DNA from: an uncultured Bacteroidia bacterium
GTDB taxonomy: Bacteria; Bacteroidota; Bacteroidia; Bacteroidales; UBA932
Assembly (NCBI GenBank): GCA_902782225.1
Contig: CACZMF010000004.1
Location: forward strand, 1-64,000
Direction: 5' to 3'
Length of the DNA: 64,000 bases
The number at the start of each line of letters is the position of its first letter. Within the stretch, counting starts at the first letter, position 1. Both the position numbers and the translations under genes were made by a program. Below, one piece after another: positions 16,771 through 24,754 of the stretch. Under the pieces are notes generated by a model. That model saw only the letters and a program-made list of their open reading frames with translations. It did no database searches and was not told where the DNA came from.

Positions 16771-18521
16771 TACCAGCGGGAATTGGAACTGTAGGATGAA
16801 AGCGTCACGGCGCTGCCGCCGCTCGCGGAACTGTCTGTGGAGCCGTTGCCGCCCCAGATGGCGCCCTCTGAAGAGACGGACGTGCCGGATTTGAGGCTTG
16901 CGCTCTTGCCGCCGGAATAGACCACGAGGGAGTTGCCGGAAGCGGGCGTCTTGAAGGAAATGACGGCTTTGGAAGAACTGTCGTAGAGGGTGTGCCAGGA
17001 ATTTTTGCTCCAACTGCTGGCGCTGTAGGCGCTTCCGGTGATGCTGGATCCGGATTCAAGGCCGCCCACGGCGATGAGAGTGCCGCTTTTGACATACAGC
17101 TTCTTGCCGCCCTCGGTGTTGGCGTCTATAGCCACTTCGGGCGAACCTTTGGTCGAGACGGCATACACGCAGGCGCCGTCCACGTACATATTTCCGTTGG
17201 CGTCGATGCCGTCGTTGCCGGTGGACCAGCCGCACACATAGCCCCCGGAAAGGGTCATGTCGCCGGCTGAATTGATGGCGTCGTCGGAGGATGAGAAGGC
17301 GTACAGCGTGCCTCCGGAGACGGTGAGCTTGCCCTTGGTCTCGAAGGCCTCGTGGTTGCTTGCGCTGACTTCTATGCTGCCGCCGCTCACGGTCACGTCA
17401 CCGTCGAACTTGATGCCTTTGGCCGACTTGAGGTTGCCCGTGCTGCCGCCGGGACCGCCGCCGCCGGGACCGCCGCCGCCAGGACCTCCGCCACCGGGAC
17501 CGCCCGGGCCTTTGGTGCCGCTGCTGAGGTTGCTGCCGGTCACGGTGACCTTCACGCTGCCTCCCTTGAAAAAGGCCTTCTGGTCACCGGAAATGCCCTT
17601 GCCGCCCTGTCCGGAGCTGGCCACCGTGAGCACTCCGCCGGTCATCACGAAGGTCGAATCGGCCTTTATGCCGGCTGCGCCCGTGTATTCGGTAGTGGTG
17701 GATCCATTGGTGATCACCTGTTCGGAAACGGTGCCGCCGCTCACCTTGATGTCTATGGTGCCGCCGTTGATGCTCACCGAGCCGTCGGAACTGAGGCCCT
17801 TCTTGCCGGCGGCAGAGGAGACGGCTACAATGGTGCCGTCGTCAATCGTGATGGCGTCCTTGCCTCGGAGGGCGTGGCCAGCACTGGAACTGGCGCTGAC
17901 GCTTTGGGGGCCCATGAAGCGCAGGTAGTCGTCGGAAGTGATGCCGGCCTTGCCGGAGGCGGTGACGCTGAGCGAGCCGCTGCCGCTGAATACCAGCTGG
18001 CCTTCGGAGAAGAACGCCGCCTTCTCGTCCTCGGTCTCGGGAGTGCCGGTATAGGACGGTCCGTCGGAGAGGAAGTTGTCTCCCTCGAGCACGACGAACG
18101 TGCGTTTCTTGCTTTGGTTGTTGATTGCGGCGCCGGTCTTGTTGGTGAGGTTAAGTCCCTGAAGCACAATGGCCTGCTTACGGACGCCGTAGAGCTTGAA
18201 GCGGCCGTTGGAGGAACTCCCCTTTAGGCAGTAGCGGACTATGTCCTGACTCTGCCCGTTGTCCGCGGTCACGAATGTGCCGTCGGCGCTGACGATGCCG
18301 GTTTCGTCGCCCTCGATGCTGACTCCGGATTCGGTCCAGCTGATCGTAATTGTCCTGTCGAAAGTGACGCCGGAGATGAGGTCTTCTTCGCCCTGGACCT
18401 CTTCAGGGTCGTTGTTGGCAAGCGCTGATGTGTCCACCGGCTCGTCGGTCGTCTCGATCACGTCCTTCTGGCAGCTGACGAGGGCTGCGGCAAGGATGAG
18501 GGTGGTAAGTACACGTTTCAT
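16770..18521 (-). CDS. Cthe_2159-type carbohydrate-binding surface lipoprotein
   Basis: 583 aa. SPII signal with lipobox VSC17 (MKRVLTTLILAAALVSC). The body is a right-handed parallel beta-helix type sequence with repeated short strands (SGSGSLSVTASGKAGITSDDYLRF, GGTIDIKVSGG, GGVLTVASSGQGGKGISGD, GGSIEVSASNHEAFETKGKLTVSGGTLYAFSSSDDAINS). It resembles the Cthe_2159 family, whose founder binds polygalacturonate and calcium. A glycine/proline linker (about residues 336-357) built of GPGGG units interrupts the helix. First gene of the VTC/DUF4956 operon. A weak promoter, TATATTGC on the reverse strand at 18575-18582, overlaps the hsp20 terminator region. Confidence 0.82.
   Translation of the reverse strand: MKRVLTTLILAAALVSCQKDVIETTDEPVDTSALANNDPEEVQGEEDLISGVTFDRTITISWTESGVSIEGDETGIVSADGTFVTADNGQSQDIVRYCLKGSSSNGRFKLYGVRKQAIVLQGLNLTNKTGAAINNQSKKRTFVVLEGDNFLSDGPSYTGTPETEDEKAAFFSEGQLVFSGSGSLSVTASGKAGITSDDYLRFMGPQSVSASSSAGHALRGKDAITIDDGTIVAVSSAAGKKGLSSDGSVSINGGTIDIKVSGGTVSEQVITNGSTTTEYTGAAGIKADSTFVMTGGVLTVASSGQGGKGISGDQKAFFKGGSVKVTVTGSNLSSGTKGPGGPGGGGPGGGGPGGGGPGGSTGNLKSAKGIKFDGDVTVSGGSIEVSASNHEAFETKGKLTVSGGTLYAFSSSDDAINSAGDMTLSGGYVCGWSTGNDGIDANGNMYVDGACVYAVSTKGSPEVAIDANTEGGKKLYVKSGTLIAVGGLESGSSITGSAYSASSWSKNSWHTLYDSSSKAVISFKTPASGNSLVVYSGGKSASLKSGTSVSSEGAIWGGNGSTDSSASGGSAVTLSSYSSNSRW
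17450..17512 (-). repeat. 15-bp tandem repeat encoding the GPGGG linker
   Basis: About four imperfect 15-bp units of the form CCGCCGCCGGGACCG on the plus strand, in frame within the lipoprotein gene and encoding GPGGG repeats. Being short and in frame, it can change in length without breaking the gene. Confidence 0.65.
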
Positions 18522-18581
18522 AATATTCAGATTTTCATCGGCCGAAAAAACAATTTTCTTGCCAAACTGCGTGCAATATAC

Positions 18582-18612
18582 GAAAAAAAGCCGGCAGTTG
18601 CGGCTGCCGGCT
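18582..18612 (-). terminator. intrinsic terminator of hsp20
   Basis: AGCCGGCAG/CTGCCGGCT, a perfect 9-bp stem with a 6-nt loop (18589-18612), followed on the reverse strand by seven Ts. It begins 18 nt after the hsp20 stop. Confidence 0.92.
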
Positions 18613-18630
18613 TGAAGTAAAAAGTTGATT

Positions 18631-19071
18631 TTACTTGACTTCTATGTGACGGGAAGCGGGGACTTTTTTCTCCTCCACCTTCTTGGGAAGGGTGATGTTG
18701 AGCACGCCGTTCACCATTTCGGCCGAGATGTTGTCGAGGTCGATGTTCTCGGGCAGGGTGTAGCTCTGGTGGTAGGATGTGTAGGAGAATTCGCGACGCA
18801 GGTAGTTGGTGCCTTTCTCGTCTTTCTCTTCCTTCTTGTCCTTCTTCTCGAGGGCGATGACAAGTTCGTCGTCGTTGTCGATTCTGACATTGAAGTCTTC
18901 CTTGGTCATTCCAGGAGCTGCAATCTCAATCTTGAAATCCTTTTCGGTCTCTTTGATGTTCACGGCCGGGGAAGCGAACTGCCTTGCCGGCATTACGTTG
19001 AAATCATCGTCGAACAGATCGCTGAAGATGCTTGGAAGCCAAGTCTGATTCTTTCTGACTACTGGATACAT
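18631..19071 (-). CDS. Hsp20/alpha-crystallin small heat-shock protein
   Basis: 146 aa. N-terminal arm (MYPVVRKNQTWLPSIFSDLFDDDF), then the alpha-crystallin domain at about residues 38-130 (PAVNIKETEKDFKIEIAAPGMTKEDFNVRIDND, FSYTSYHQSYTLPENIDLDNISAEMVNGVLNITLPKK) and a short C-terminal tail. It is an ATP-independent holdase. Unusually for this genome, a strong Shine-Dalgarno AGGAGG (19080-19085, reverse strand) sits 8 nt from the ATG. Its upstream region holds repeated dyads (19180-19252) that may be operators. It is a single-gene unit ended by a strong terminator. Confidence 0.95.
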   Translation of the reverse strand: MYPVVRKNQTWLPSIFSDLFDDDFNVMPARQFASPAVNIKETEKDFKIEIAAPGMTKEDFNVRIDNDDELVIALEKKDKKEEKDEKGTNYLRREFSYTSYHQSYTLPENIDLDNISAEMVNGVLNITLPKKVEEKKVPASRHIEVK

Positions 19072-19179
19072 AATAAAAACCTCCTATATTTTAAAATTTG
19101 TTTGTTGTTGTTTCAAGGCCCCGCGCCAATCGCGGAACGCTTAAGGATATATCAAAACCGGGACCATCCGGGTTTTTTG

Positions 19180-19252
19180 TACAAAATGTCCGAAATTATG
19201 GCGTAAATAGCTGAAAATCAAGACATTTTGTCAAATTATGCGACATTTCGTC
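19180..19252. promoter_or_regulatory. repeated GACA-N3-TGTC-type dyads between hsp20 and rubredoxin
   Basis: GACATTTTGTC (19222-19232) and GACATTTCGTC (19242-19252) are spaced 20 bp start to start. A reversed copy, ACAAAATGTC, sits at 19181-19190. AAATTATG follows the first and second copies in a similar context. Spacings near multiples of 10 bp suggest a protein bound to one DNA face. I know no matching named regulator; this is not the CIRCE element. Confidence 0.5.
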
Positions 19253-19272
19253 AGCGTCTCCCAGAAAGCCCG

Positions 19273-19303
19273 TTTGAATTGTTGAGCAGATTGTTTATAT
19301 TTG
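19273..19303 (+). promoter_or_regulatory. promoter for the rubredoxin-aro operon
   Basis: TTTG at 19273-19276, exactly 19 bp, then TATATTTG at 19296-19303: a full match to the Bacteroidota -33/-7 promoter. The leader to the rubredoxin ATG is about 20 nt. Confidence 0.85.
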
Positions 19304-19326
19304 CAAGGATATAAACAAAAGAAGAT

Positions 19327-19461
19327 ATGAAATACGTTTGCACAGTTTGCGGATATGTCTATGACGAGGCCGCTGAAGGAACCCCTTTCGATCAACTTCC
19401 CGAAGACTGGCTCTGCCCTCTCTGCGGAGTGGGAAAGGATATGTTCGAGCCTGAGCAGTAG
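19327..19461 (+). CDS. rubredoxin (short form, 44 aa)
   Basis: The 44-residue protein has two CxxC knuckles, C5-x2-C8 ([10 protein letters not shown]) and C30-x2-C33 ([12 protein letters not shown]), and the conserved WLCPLCG. It lacks the usual GDPDNGIAPGT-type loop, so it is about eight residues shorter than standard rubredoxins, as in the small Desulfovibrio desulfuricans form. It carries single electrons, plausibly to rubrerythrin. It is first in the aromatic amino-acid operon, with pheA starting 1 nt after its stop. Confidence 0.95.
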   Translation: MKYVCTVCGYVYDEAAEGTPFDQLPEDWLCPLCGVGKDMFEPEQ

Positions 19462-19462
19462 A

Positions 19463-20557
19463 ATGAACGAACTGGAAGAAGCCCGGCAGGGAATAGCCGA
19501 AGTAGACAAGGAAATGGCTGTCCTCTTCGAGAAGAGGATGCGTCTTGCCAGCAAAGTGCTCGACTACAAGAAGGGCAACGGTCTCCCCATACTCGATGCG
19601 GCACAGGAGGCCAGGGTGATTGCCAACAACACCGACAACATCTCCGATCCCTCGATCCAGGAGTATTATGTCCTGTTCCTCAGGGACATGATGAAGATAT
19701 CCAAGGCCTATCAGGGCCGCCTGATGAACGGGATGAAGATCGCCTACTGCGGCGTGCCTGGCGCTTTTGCCCACATCGCGGCCCAGACCGTGTTCCCCGA
19801 GGCGGACATCGTGCCCTATCCCGATTTCGAAAGCGCCTACAAGGCCTGCGAGACCGGAGAGGCCGACACGGCCGTGCTGCCGGTTGAAAACAGCTTTGCA
19901 GGCGACGTGGGCGGAGTCATGGACCTGACCTTCCACGGCAGCCTCTACATCAACCTCATGCTCGAACTGGACGTGTCCCAGAACCTTCTCGGGCTTCCCG
20001 GCACGCGTCCGGAGGATATACGCACGGTCCTTAGCCACCCCCAGGCCCTGGCCCAGTGCGCCCGCTTCATCACCGACCGGGGACTTGAGGCCCGCGAGTT
20101 TTCCAACACGGCGGCAGCCGCAAAGGAAGTGGTCCGTTTAGGCGACAAGAGCATCGGGGCGATTGCATCCCGGCAGACTGCGCTCCTCTACGGGCTGGAG
20201 GTGCTGGAACCGAACATCAATTCCGCCGTGGCCAACACCACCCGTTTTGCCGTCTTTTCCCGGGCCCGCAACAAAGCCAGCCTCCCGGAGACCGACGGGG
20301 AGCATTTTATCCTTGTGTTCACGGTGCGCAACGAGGCGGGAGCCCTTGCCAAGATATTGAATATCATTGGCTCACATGGCTTCAACATGAGCAGCCTCCA
20401 CAGCCGTCCCGTGGCCGGCCCGCTTTGGAACCACTATTTCTTCGCCGAGCTCGAAGGGGGAGTGGAGACGGAAAACGGCCGCGATCTCCTTCGCCAGCTC
20501 GAGACCGTCTGCGACCGCCTGAAGATGGTCGGCTCCTACAAGAGCCTCAAAATCTGA
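19463..20557 (+). CDS. pheA: bifunctional chorismate mutase / prephenate dehydratase
   Basis: 364 aa P-protein. Residues 1-85 are an AroQ-type chorismate mutase helix bundle (IAEVDKEMAVLFEKRMRLASKVLDYKK). Residues about 90-270 are prephenate dehydratase (IAYCGVPGAFAHIAAQTVFP, VLPVENSFAGDV, LSHPQALAQCARF, and catalytic NTTRFAVF). Residues about 280-364 are an ACT regulatory domain (GALAKILNIIGSHGFNMSSLHSRP) that senses Phe. The start at 19463, right after the rubredoxin stop, gives a full chorismate mutase; the longer frame overlaps rubredoxin. Confidence 0.95.
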   Translation: MNELEEARQGIAEVDKEMAVLFEKRMRLASKVLDYKKGNGLPILDAAQEARVIANNTDNISDPSIQEYYVLFLRDMMKISKAYQGRLMNGMKIAYCGVPGAFAHIAAQTVFPEADIVPYPDFESAYKACETGEADTAVLPVENSFAGDVGGVMDLTFHGSLYINLMLELDVSQNLLGLPGTRPEDIRTVLSHPQALAQCARFITDRGLEAREFSNTAAAAKEVVRLGDKSIGAIASRQTALLYGLEVLEPNINSAVANTTRFAVFSRARNKASLPETDGEHFILVFTVRNEAGALAKILNIIGSHGFNMSSLHSRPVAGPLWNHYFFAELEGGVETENGRDLLRQLETVCDRLKMVGSYKSLKI

Positions 20558-20563
20558 TTCCCT

Positions 20564-21571
20564 ATGACCCTGGAATTCCGCTCCGGCCGCATTGCATATG
20601 ACATTTCAATCGGCAACGGTCTGCTTTTGGAAGCGGACAGGATCTTTGACCTCAAGCGCAAGGTGCTGGTGGTCACCGATTCAGGCGTGCCGGTGGAATA
20701 TGCCCGGGCCATCATCTCCCGCTGCAGCGAGGGGCACCTGCTGGTGATTCCGCAGGGCGAGGAATCCAAGACGCTTGAGAGTTTTGAATCCATACTTTCC
20801 GCCTTGCTGGACGCCGGTTTCACGCGGAGCGATGCCGTCGTCGCCGTGGGTGGCGGCGTGGTGGGCGATATCAGCGGCTTTGCCGCCGCCTGCTATCAGA
20901 GGGGCATAGATTACTACAACGTCCCGACCACGCTACTTTCCCAGGTGGATTCTTCGGTCGGCGGCAAAACTGCCGTCAACTTCCACGGAATCAAGAATAT
21001 AGTCGGTGCTTTCCACCATCCTGCGGGAGTGCTGATAGATCCCCGGACGCTTTTGACCCTCAGCCCCAGGCTTTTCTCCGAGGGCATGGCCGAAGTGGTG
21101 AAGATGGCCGCCACCAGCGATGCGGAGCTTTTCCGCCTGCTCGAGAATTGTGATGACCCGAAGCCCCTGCTCCCGGAGATTATCGCTGCCGCCCTGCGTA
21201 TAAAGATTGCGGTGGTGGAGCAGGACCCGGAGGAGAAAGACCTTAGGGCCGTCCTGAATTTCGGCCACACGATAGGGCACGCGATAGAGGCCGCTTCCGC
21301 CGGCTCGTTTTTCCACGGTGAAGCCGTTGCCGCAGGCATGCTCTACGCGGCCGAAGGAGAAGCCGCTGCCCGGATTGAGGCGCTTCTGCGCAAGTTCTCC
21401 CTTCCCGTGTCGGATCCCTTTACCACTGAGGAGCTGCTGCGTTTTGCCCTCCGCGACAAGAAGCGCAGCGGGGAAGCAGTGAAACTGGTGCGGGTGGATA
21501 CAATCGGAAAATTCCGTTTCGAGTGGGCCGATCCGGCCGCGCTCGGAGCTTTAATACAGTCCCGAAAATGA
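20564..21571 (+). CDS. aroB: 3-dehydroquinate synthase
   Basis: 335 aa. Converts DAHP to 3-dehydroquinate with NAD and zinc. Motifs: VTDSGVPVEYA, IPQGEESKTLE, VAVGGGVVGDISGFAAACYQRGI, VPTTLLSQVDSSVGGKTAVNF, KNIVGAFHHP, EGMAEVVKMA and the zinc ligand stretch LNFGHTIGHAIE with FHGEAVAAGM. It begins 6 nt after pheA and its stop overlaps the aroC ATG. Confidence 0.96.
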   Translation: MTLEFRSGRIAYDISIGNGLLLEADRIFDLKRKVLVVTDSGVPVEYARAIISRCSEGHLLVIPQGEESKTLESFESILSALLDAGFTRSDAVVAVGGGVVGDISGFAAACYQRGIDYYNVPTTLLSQVDSSVGGKTAVNFHGIKNIVGAFHHPAGVLIDPRTLLTLSPRLFSEGMAEVVKMAATSDAELFRLLENCDDPKPLLPEIIAAALRIKIAVVEQDPEEKDLRAVLNFGHTIGHAIEAASAGSFFHGEAVAAGMLYAAEGEAAARIEALLRKFSLPVSDPFTTEELLRFALRDKKRSGEAVKLVRVDTIGKFRFEWADPAALGALIQSRK

Positions 21572-22668
21572 AGAACAGTATAGGCACAAGCGTGATTCTG
21601 ACCCTCGCCGGCGAATCGCACGGAGAGATGATCTGCGCCGTGCTCGACGGCCTTGCGCCCGGCATTCCCGTGAGCGAAGAAGCTATCGCTGCCCGGCTGT
21701 CCCTGAGAAGGCCTTCCGGCGCCACCGACACGGCGCGCCGGGAGCCGGACCGCTTCAGCATAGTCAGCGGCGTGTTCCAGGGCTGCACCACAGGCGCCCC
21801 GGTCTGCATACTCATTCCCAATGAAAACGTGCGCAGCGCCGATTATGAGCGCACCCGCACGCTTGCCCGCCCTTCCCACGCCGACTACGTGGCCCGCGTC
21901 AGGTACGGCGGCTTCGAAGACTGGCGCGGCGGCGGCCATTTCAGCGGCCGCATCACGGCCGGAATCGTGGCTGCCGGAGCCATTGCCGCGCAAGCCCTGA
22001 AGCGAAAGGGCATCACCGTCGGCACGCACATACTTGCCTGTGCCGGCGTCCGGGATGCCGCTTTCGACGACCTAGATCCCTGCGTCCTGCAGGAGCAGAT
22101 CGAGGCCGTGTCCGCAATGGACTTTCCCGTGCTTACGGACTGCCGCGCCGGGATGGAAGCGCGCATACTTGAGGCTAAGGCAGACGGCGACTCGGTGGGA
22201 GGCATAGTTCAGACGGCGGTCTGCGGCCTGCCTGCCGGTGTCGGTGAGCCGTGGTTCAGCTCGCTGGAAGGCGTGATTGCCAACGCCGTGCTTTCGATCG
22301 GCGGCATCAAAGGAATAGAGTTCGGGGCCGGTTTCGGACTTGCCGGAATGCGTGGCTCCGAGGCCAACGACGCCTTCTTCGTGCAGGATGGGGAAGTGCG
22401 CACCAGAACCAACCGGAACGGCGGCATCAACGGCGGCATCTCCAATGGTATGCCGTTGATTTTCAATTCAGTGGTGAAGCCCACGCCTTCCATATCAAAG
22501 CCGCAGGAAACCATCGACCTGGACAGCCTCGAGCCTGCCACGTTGCAGGTTGCGGGGCGCCACGACCCGGCCATCGTGCGCCGTGTCTGCGTGGTCGTGA
22601 GCAGTCTGGTGGCGATAGTGCTCTGCGACCAGCTTTCCCTCAGATTCGGAACGGACTACCTGAAATGA
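21568..22668 (+). CDS. aroC: chorismate synthase
   Basis: 366 aa. Makes chorismate from EPSP using reduced FMN. Signatures: TLAGESHGEMI near the N-terminus, RRPSGATDTARREPD, the RPSHADY block, GGGHFSGRITAGIVAAGAIA, GDSVGGIVQ and AGRHDPAIVRRVCVV. Starts in an ATGA overlap with aroB and overlaps the next gene by 4 nt. EPSP synthase (aroA) and dehydroquinase are not in this window. Confidence 0.96.
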   Translation: MKNSIGTSVILTLAGESHGEMICAVLDGLAPGIPVSEEAIAARLSLRRPSGATDTARREPDRFSIVSGVFQGCTTGAPVCILIPNENVRSADYERTRTLARPSHADYVARVRYGGFEDWRGGGHFSGRITAGIVAAGAIAAQALKRKGITVGTHILACAGVRDAAFDDLDPCVLQEQIEAVSAMDFPVLTDCRAGMEARILEAKADGDSVGGIVQTAVCGLPAGVGEPWFSSLEGVIANAVLSIGGIKGIEFGAGFGLAGMRGSEANDAFFVQDGEVRTRTNRNGGINGGISNGMPLIFNSVVKPTPSISKPQETIDLDSLEPATLQVAGRHDPAIVRRVCVVVSSLVAIVLCDQLSLRFGTDYLK

Positions 22669-23900
22669 TGTACGGACTAATAGGCGAGCGCCTCGGCCAC
22701 AGTTTCTCCCGCGAAATCCACGGGAGACTCTCTTCCGACCCATATGAACTGTGCGAACTGACTCCCTCGCAGCTTCCCGGATTCCTCCGCGACAGGGCAT
22801 TCAGGGGCATCAACGTGACCATCCCGTACAAGCAGGCCGTGATGCCGCACCTGGACGAGCTGGACGAGTCCGCTGTCCGGAGCGGGGCCGTCAACACCAT
22901 AGTCAACAAGGACGGCCGGCTCTGCGGCTACAACACCGACTATGACGGCTTCGTGATGCTCGCGCGCTATGCCGGGGTGGATTTCCGGAATGCGGACGTG
23001 GTCATACTCGGAGCCGGAGGGGCCGCCAAGGCTGTCGCTGCTGCGGCCCGCTCCATGGGAGCTTCTTCCGTCCGCAATGCCGTCCGCACCCCCAGGGAAG
23101 CCGGCCAGCTGCAGATCCGGGACATTTCCGCTTTCAGTGGCTGCGACATCCTGGTCAACGCCACGCCTGTGGGTATGTATCCCGACTGGCAGGGCAGGTT
23201 GCTTGACCTGGAAGCCTTCCCGAAACTTCGCGGAGTGCTGGACTGCGTCTATAATCCTCTGCGCACGTCCCTGGTGCTTGATGCCAGAGCACGTGGCATT
23301 CCAGCCGAGGGCGGCCTTTATATGCTTGTGGGACAGGCGGTCAGGGCCCGCGAACGCTTCACCGGAGAGCTCTTCCCCGAGACCGTTGCTGAGGCTGAGT
23401 TCCAGCGCCTGCTGCGCCTCAAGCGCAATATAGTGCTCTGCGGCATGCCCTCCTGCGGCAAATCCACAGTCGGCGCGGAGTTGTCGCGCCGCACCGGCAG
23501 GCGCTTCGTCGACACCGATGAAATCGTCGCCCTCCAGGCGGGGATGGATATTCCGGAGATCTTCGCCCGTGAAGGGGAAGCCGGATTCAGGAAACGCGAG
23601 ACTGCAGCGATAGAGTCGATCGCCCCGGAGCAGGGGCTAATTGTCGCTACAGGAGGCGGCGCCGTGCTTTCCGAGGTCAACTGCCGCCTTCTTCGCCACA
23701 ACGGCCTCCTGTGCTTCCTGGACAGGGATCCGGAACTGCTCATGCCCACTGCCGACCGTCCGCTGTCGCGCTCCAGGGCTGAGCTTATGGCTTTGTATGC
23801 CAGGCGTTTGCCTGTATATGCCAGGGCCGCGGACCTGCGCATTTCCAATAACGGTCCCATAGAGGACACAATATCACAACTGATTGAATATGCCGCTTAA
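22665..23900 (+). CDS. shikimate dehydrogenase - shikimate kinase fusion
   Basis: 411 aa with two enzymes in one chain. Residues 1-245 are AroE: GERLGHSFSREIH, catalytic K56 in INVTIPYKQAV, D92 in YNTDYDGF, NAD(P)-binding VVILGAGGAAKAV, LVNATPVGMYP and GLYMLVGQAV. Residues about 254-411 are AroK: Walker A GMPSCGKST (260-268), D283-T-D285 for shikimate binding, GEAGFRKRET, ATGGGAV and RPLSRSR. They catalyse consecutive but reversed-order steps 4 and 5 (dehydroshikimate to shikimate, then shikimate 3-phosphate). No stop codon or frame change separates the domains. Overlaps aroC by 4 nt and tyrA by 11 nt. Confidence 0.93.
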   Translation: MMYGLIGERLGHSFSREIHGRLSSDPYELCELTPSQLPGFLRDRAFRGINVTIPYKQAVMPHLDELDESAVRSGAVNTIVNKDGRLCGYNTDYDGFVMLARYAGVDFRNADVVILGAGGAAKAVAAAARSMGASSVRNAVRTPREAGQLQIRDISAFSGCDILVNATPVGMYPDWQGRLLDLEAFPKLRGVLDCVYNPLRTSLVLDARARGIPAEGGLYMLVGQAVRARERFTGELFPETVAEAEFQRLLRLKRNIVLCGMPSCGKSTVGAELSRRTGRRFVDTDEIVALQAGMDIPEIFAREGEAGFRKRETAAIESIAPEQGLIVATGGGAVLSEVNCRLLRHNGLLCFLDRDPELLMPTADRPLSRSRAELMALYARRLPVYARAADLRISNNGPIEDTISQLIEYAA

Positions 23901-24741
23901 AGACAGGAAGATACTTATCGTGGGCCTCGGACTCATCGGAGGCAGCTATGCCGAGGCGCTGAAGCGTAAGGGCTTCGAAGTCGGCGCCGTGACCCGTTCG
24001 CAGGCCAGCGTGGACTATGCCCTTGAGCATGGCATGATAGATTGCGGCACGACGGAAGTCACCCCCGGCTTCCTCGGACGCTACGACCTTGTGGTCTTCG
24101 CCCTCTATCCCCACGTGCTCCTCGACTGGGTGAAAAAGTACCAGCAGTTTCTCAAGCCGGGTGCGCTGCTGACTGATGTGACCGGCGTGAAATCTGCCGT
24201 GGTCTATAAAGTCCAGGAGATGCTGCGCGATGACCTCGAGTTCGTGGGCGCGCATCCTATGGCGGGCCGCGAAGTCTATGGCGTGCGCAATGCCGACAGC
24301 TCTATCTTCGTGGGCGCCAACTACATAGTGACTCCGACCCCCAACAATTCCGAGGCGGCAGTGCAGGATATAGAAGAACTGGGCCGTATCCTGGGCTTCT
24401 CCCGCATCTCCAGGCTTTCCCCGGGGAAGCACGACGAGATGATAGGATTCCTCAGCCAGCTCACGCACTGCATAGCCGTGGGGCTTATGACCTGCAAGGA
24501 TGTGGGGCATATGTCGGCCTACACGGGCGATTCTTTCCGCGACCTCACCCGCATAGCCCGTATCAACGACGAGATGTGGAGCGAGCTCTTCCTGCTCAAC
24601 CGGGATGAACTCCTGTCCCAGCTGGACCTGTTCATCGGCCAGATGGGCACGATACGCGATGCCGTCTCTGATGGAGACGCCGAAAAACTAAGGGCCCTGA
24701 TGCGCCTTTCCACGGAGCGGCGCGCCTTGTTTGACAAATGA
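23890..24741 (+). CDS. tyrA: prephenate dehydrogenase
   Basis: 283 aa. N-terminal Rossmann motif KILIVGLGLIGGSYAEALKRKG; catalytic His in GAHPMAGREVYG; TDVTGVKSAVV and the helical C-terminal half (LSQLTHCIAVGLM, GDSFRDLTRIARIND) are typical of TyrA. It oxidises prephenate to 4-hydroxyphenylpyruvate. No ACT domain is present. I chose ATG 23890 (MPLKDRKILIVG) over a TTG two codons earlier. Overlaps the aroE/K gene by 11 nt. Confidence 0.95.
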   Translation: MPLKDRKILIVGLGLIGGSYAEALKRKGFEVGAVTRSQASVDYALEHGMIDCGTTEVTPGFLGRYDLVVFALYPHVLLDWVKKYQQFLKPGALLTDVTGVKSAVVYKVQEMLRDDLEFVGAHPMAGREVYGVRNADSSIFVGANYIVTPTPNNSEAAVQDIEELGRILGFSRISRLSPGKHDEMIGFLSQLTHCIAVGLMTCKDVGHMSAYTGDSFRDLTRIARINDEMWSELFLLNRDELLSQLDLFIGQMGTIRDAVSDGDAEKLRALMRLSTERRALFDK

Positions 24742-24754
24742 TTTACAGAGAGAT

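Noticed and set aside
17450..17512. Tandem repeat checked as a possible CRISPR or regulatory repeat
   Set aside because: Units are 15 bp, adjacent without spacers and in frame in a coding sequence.
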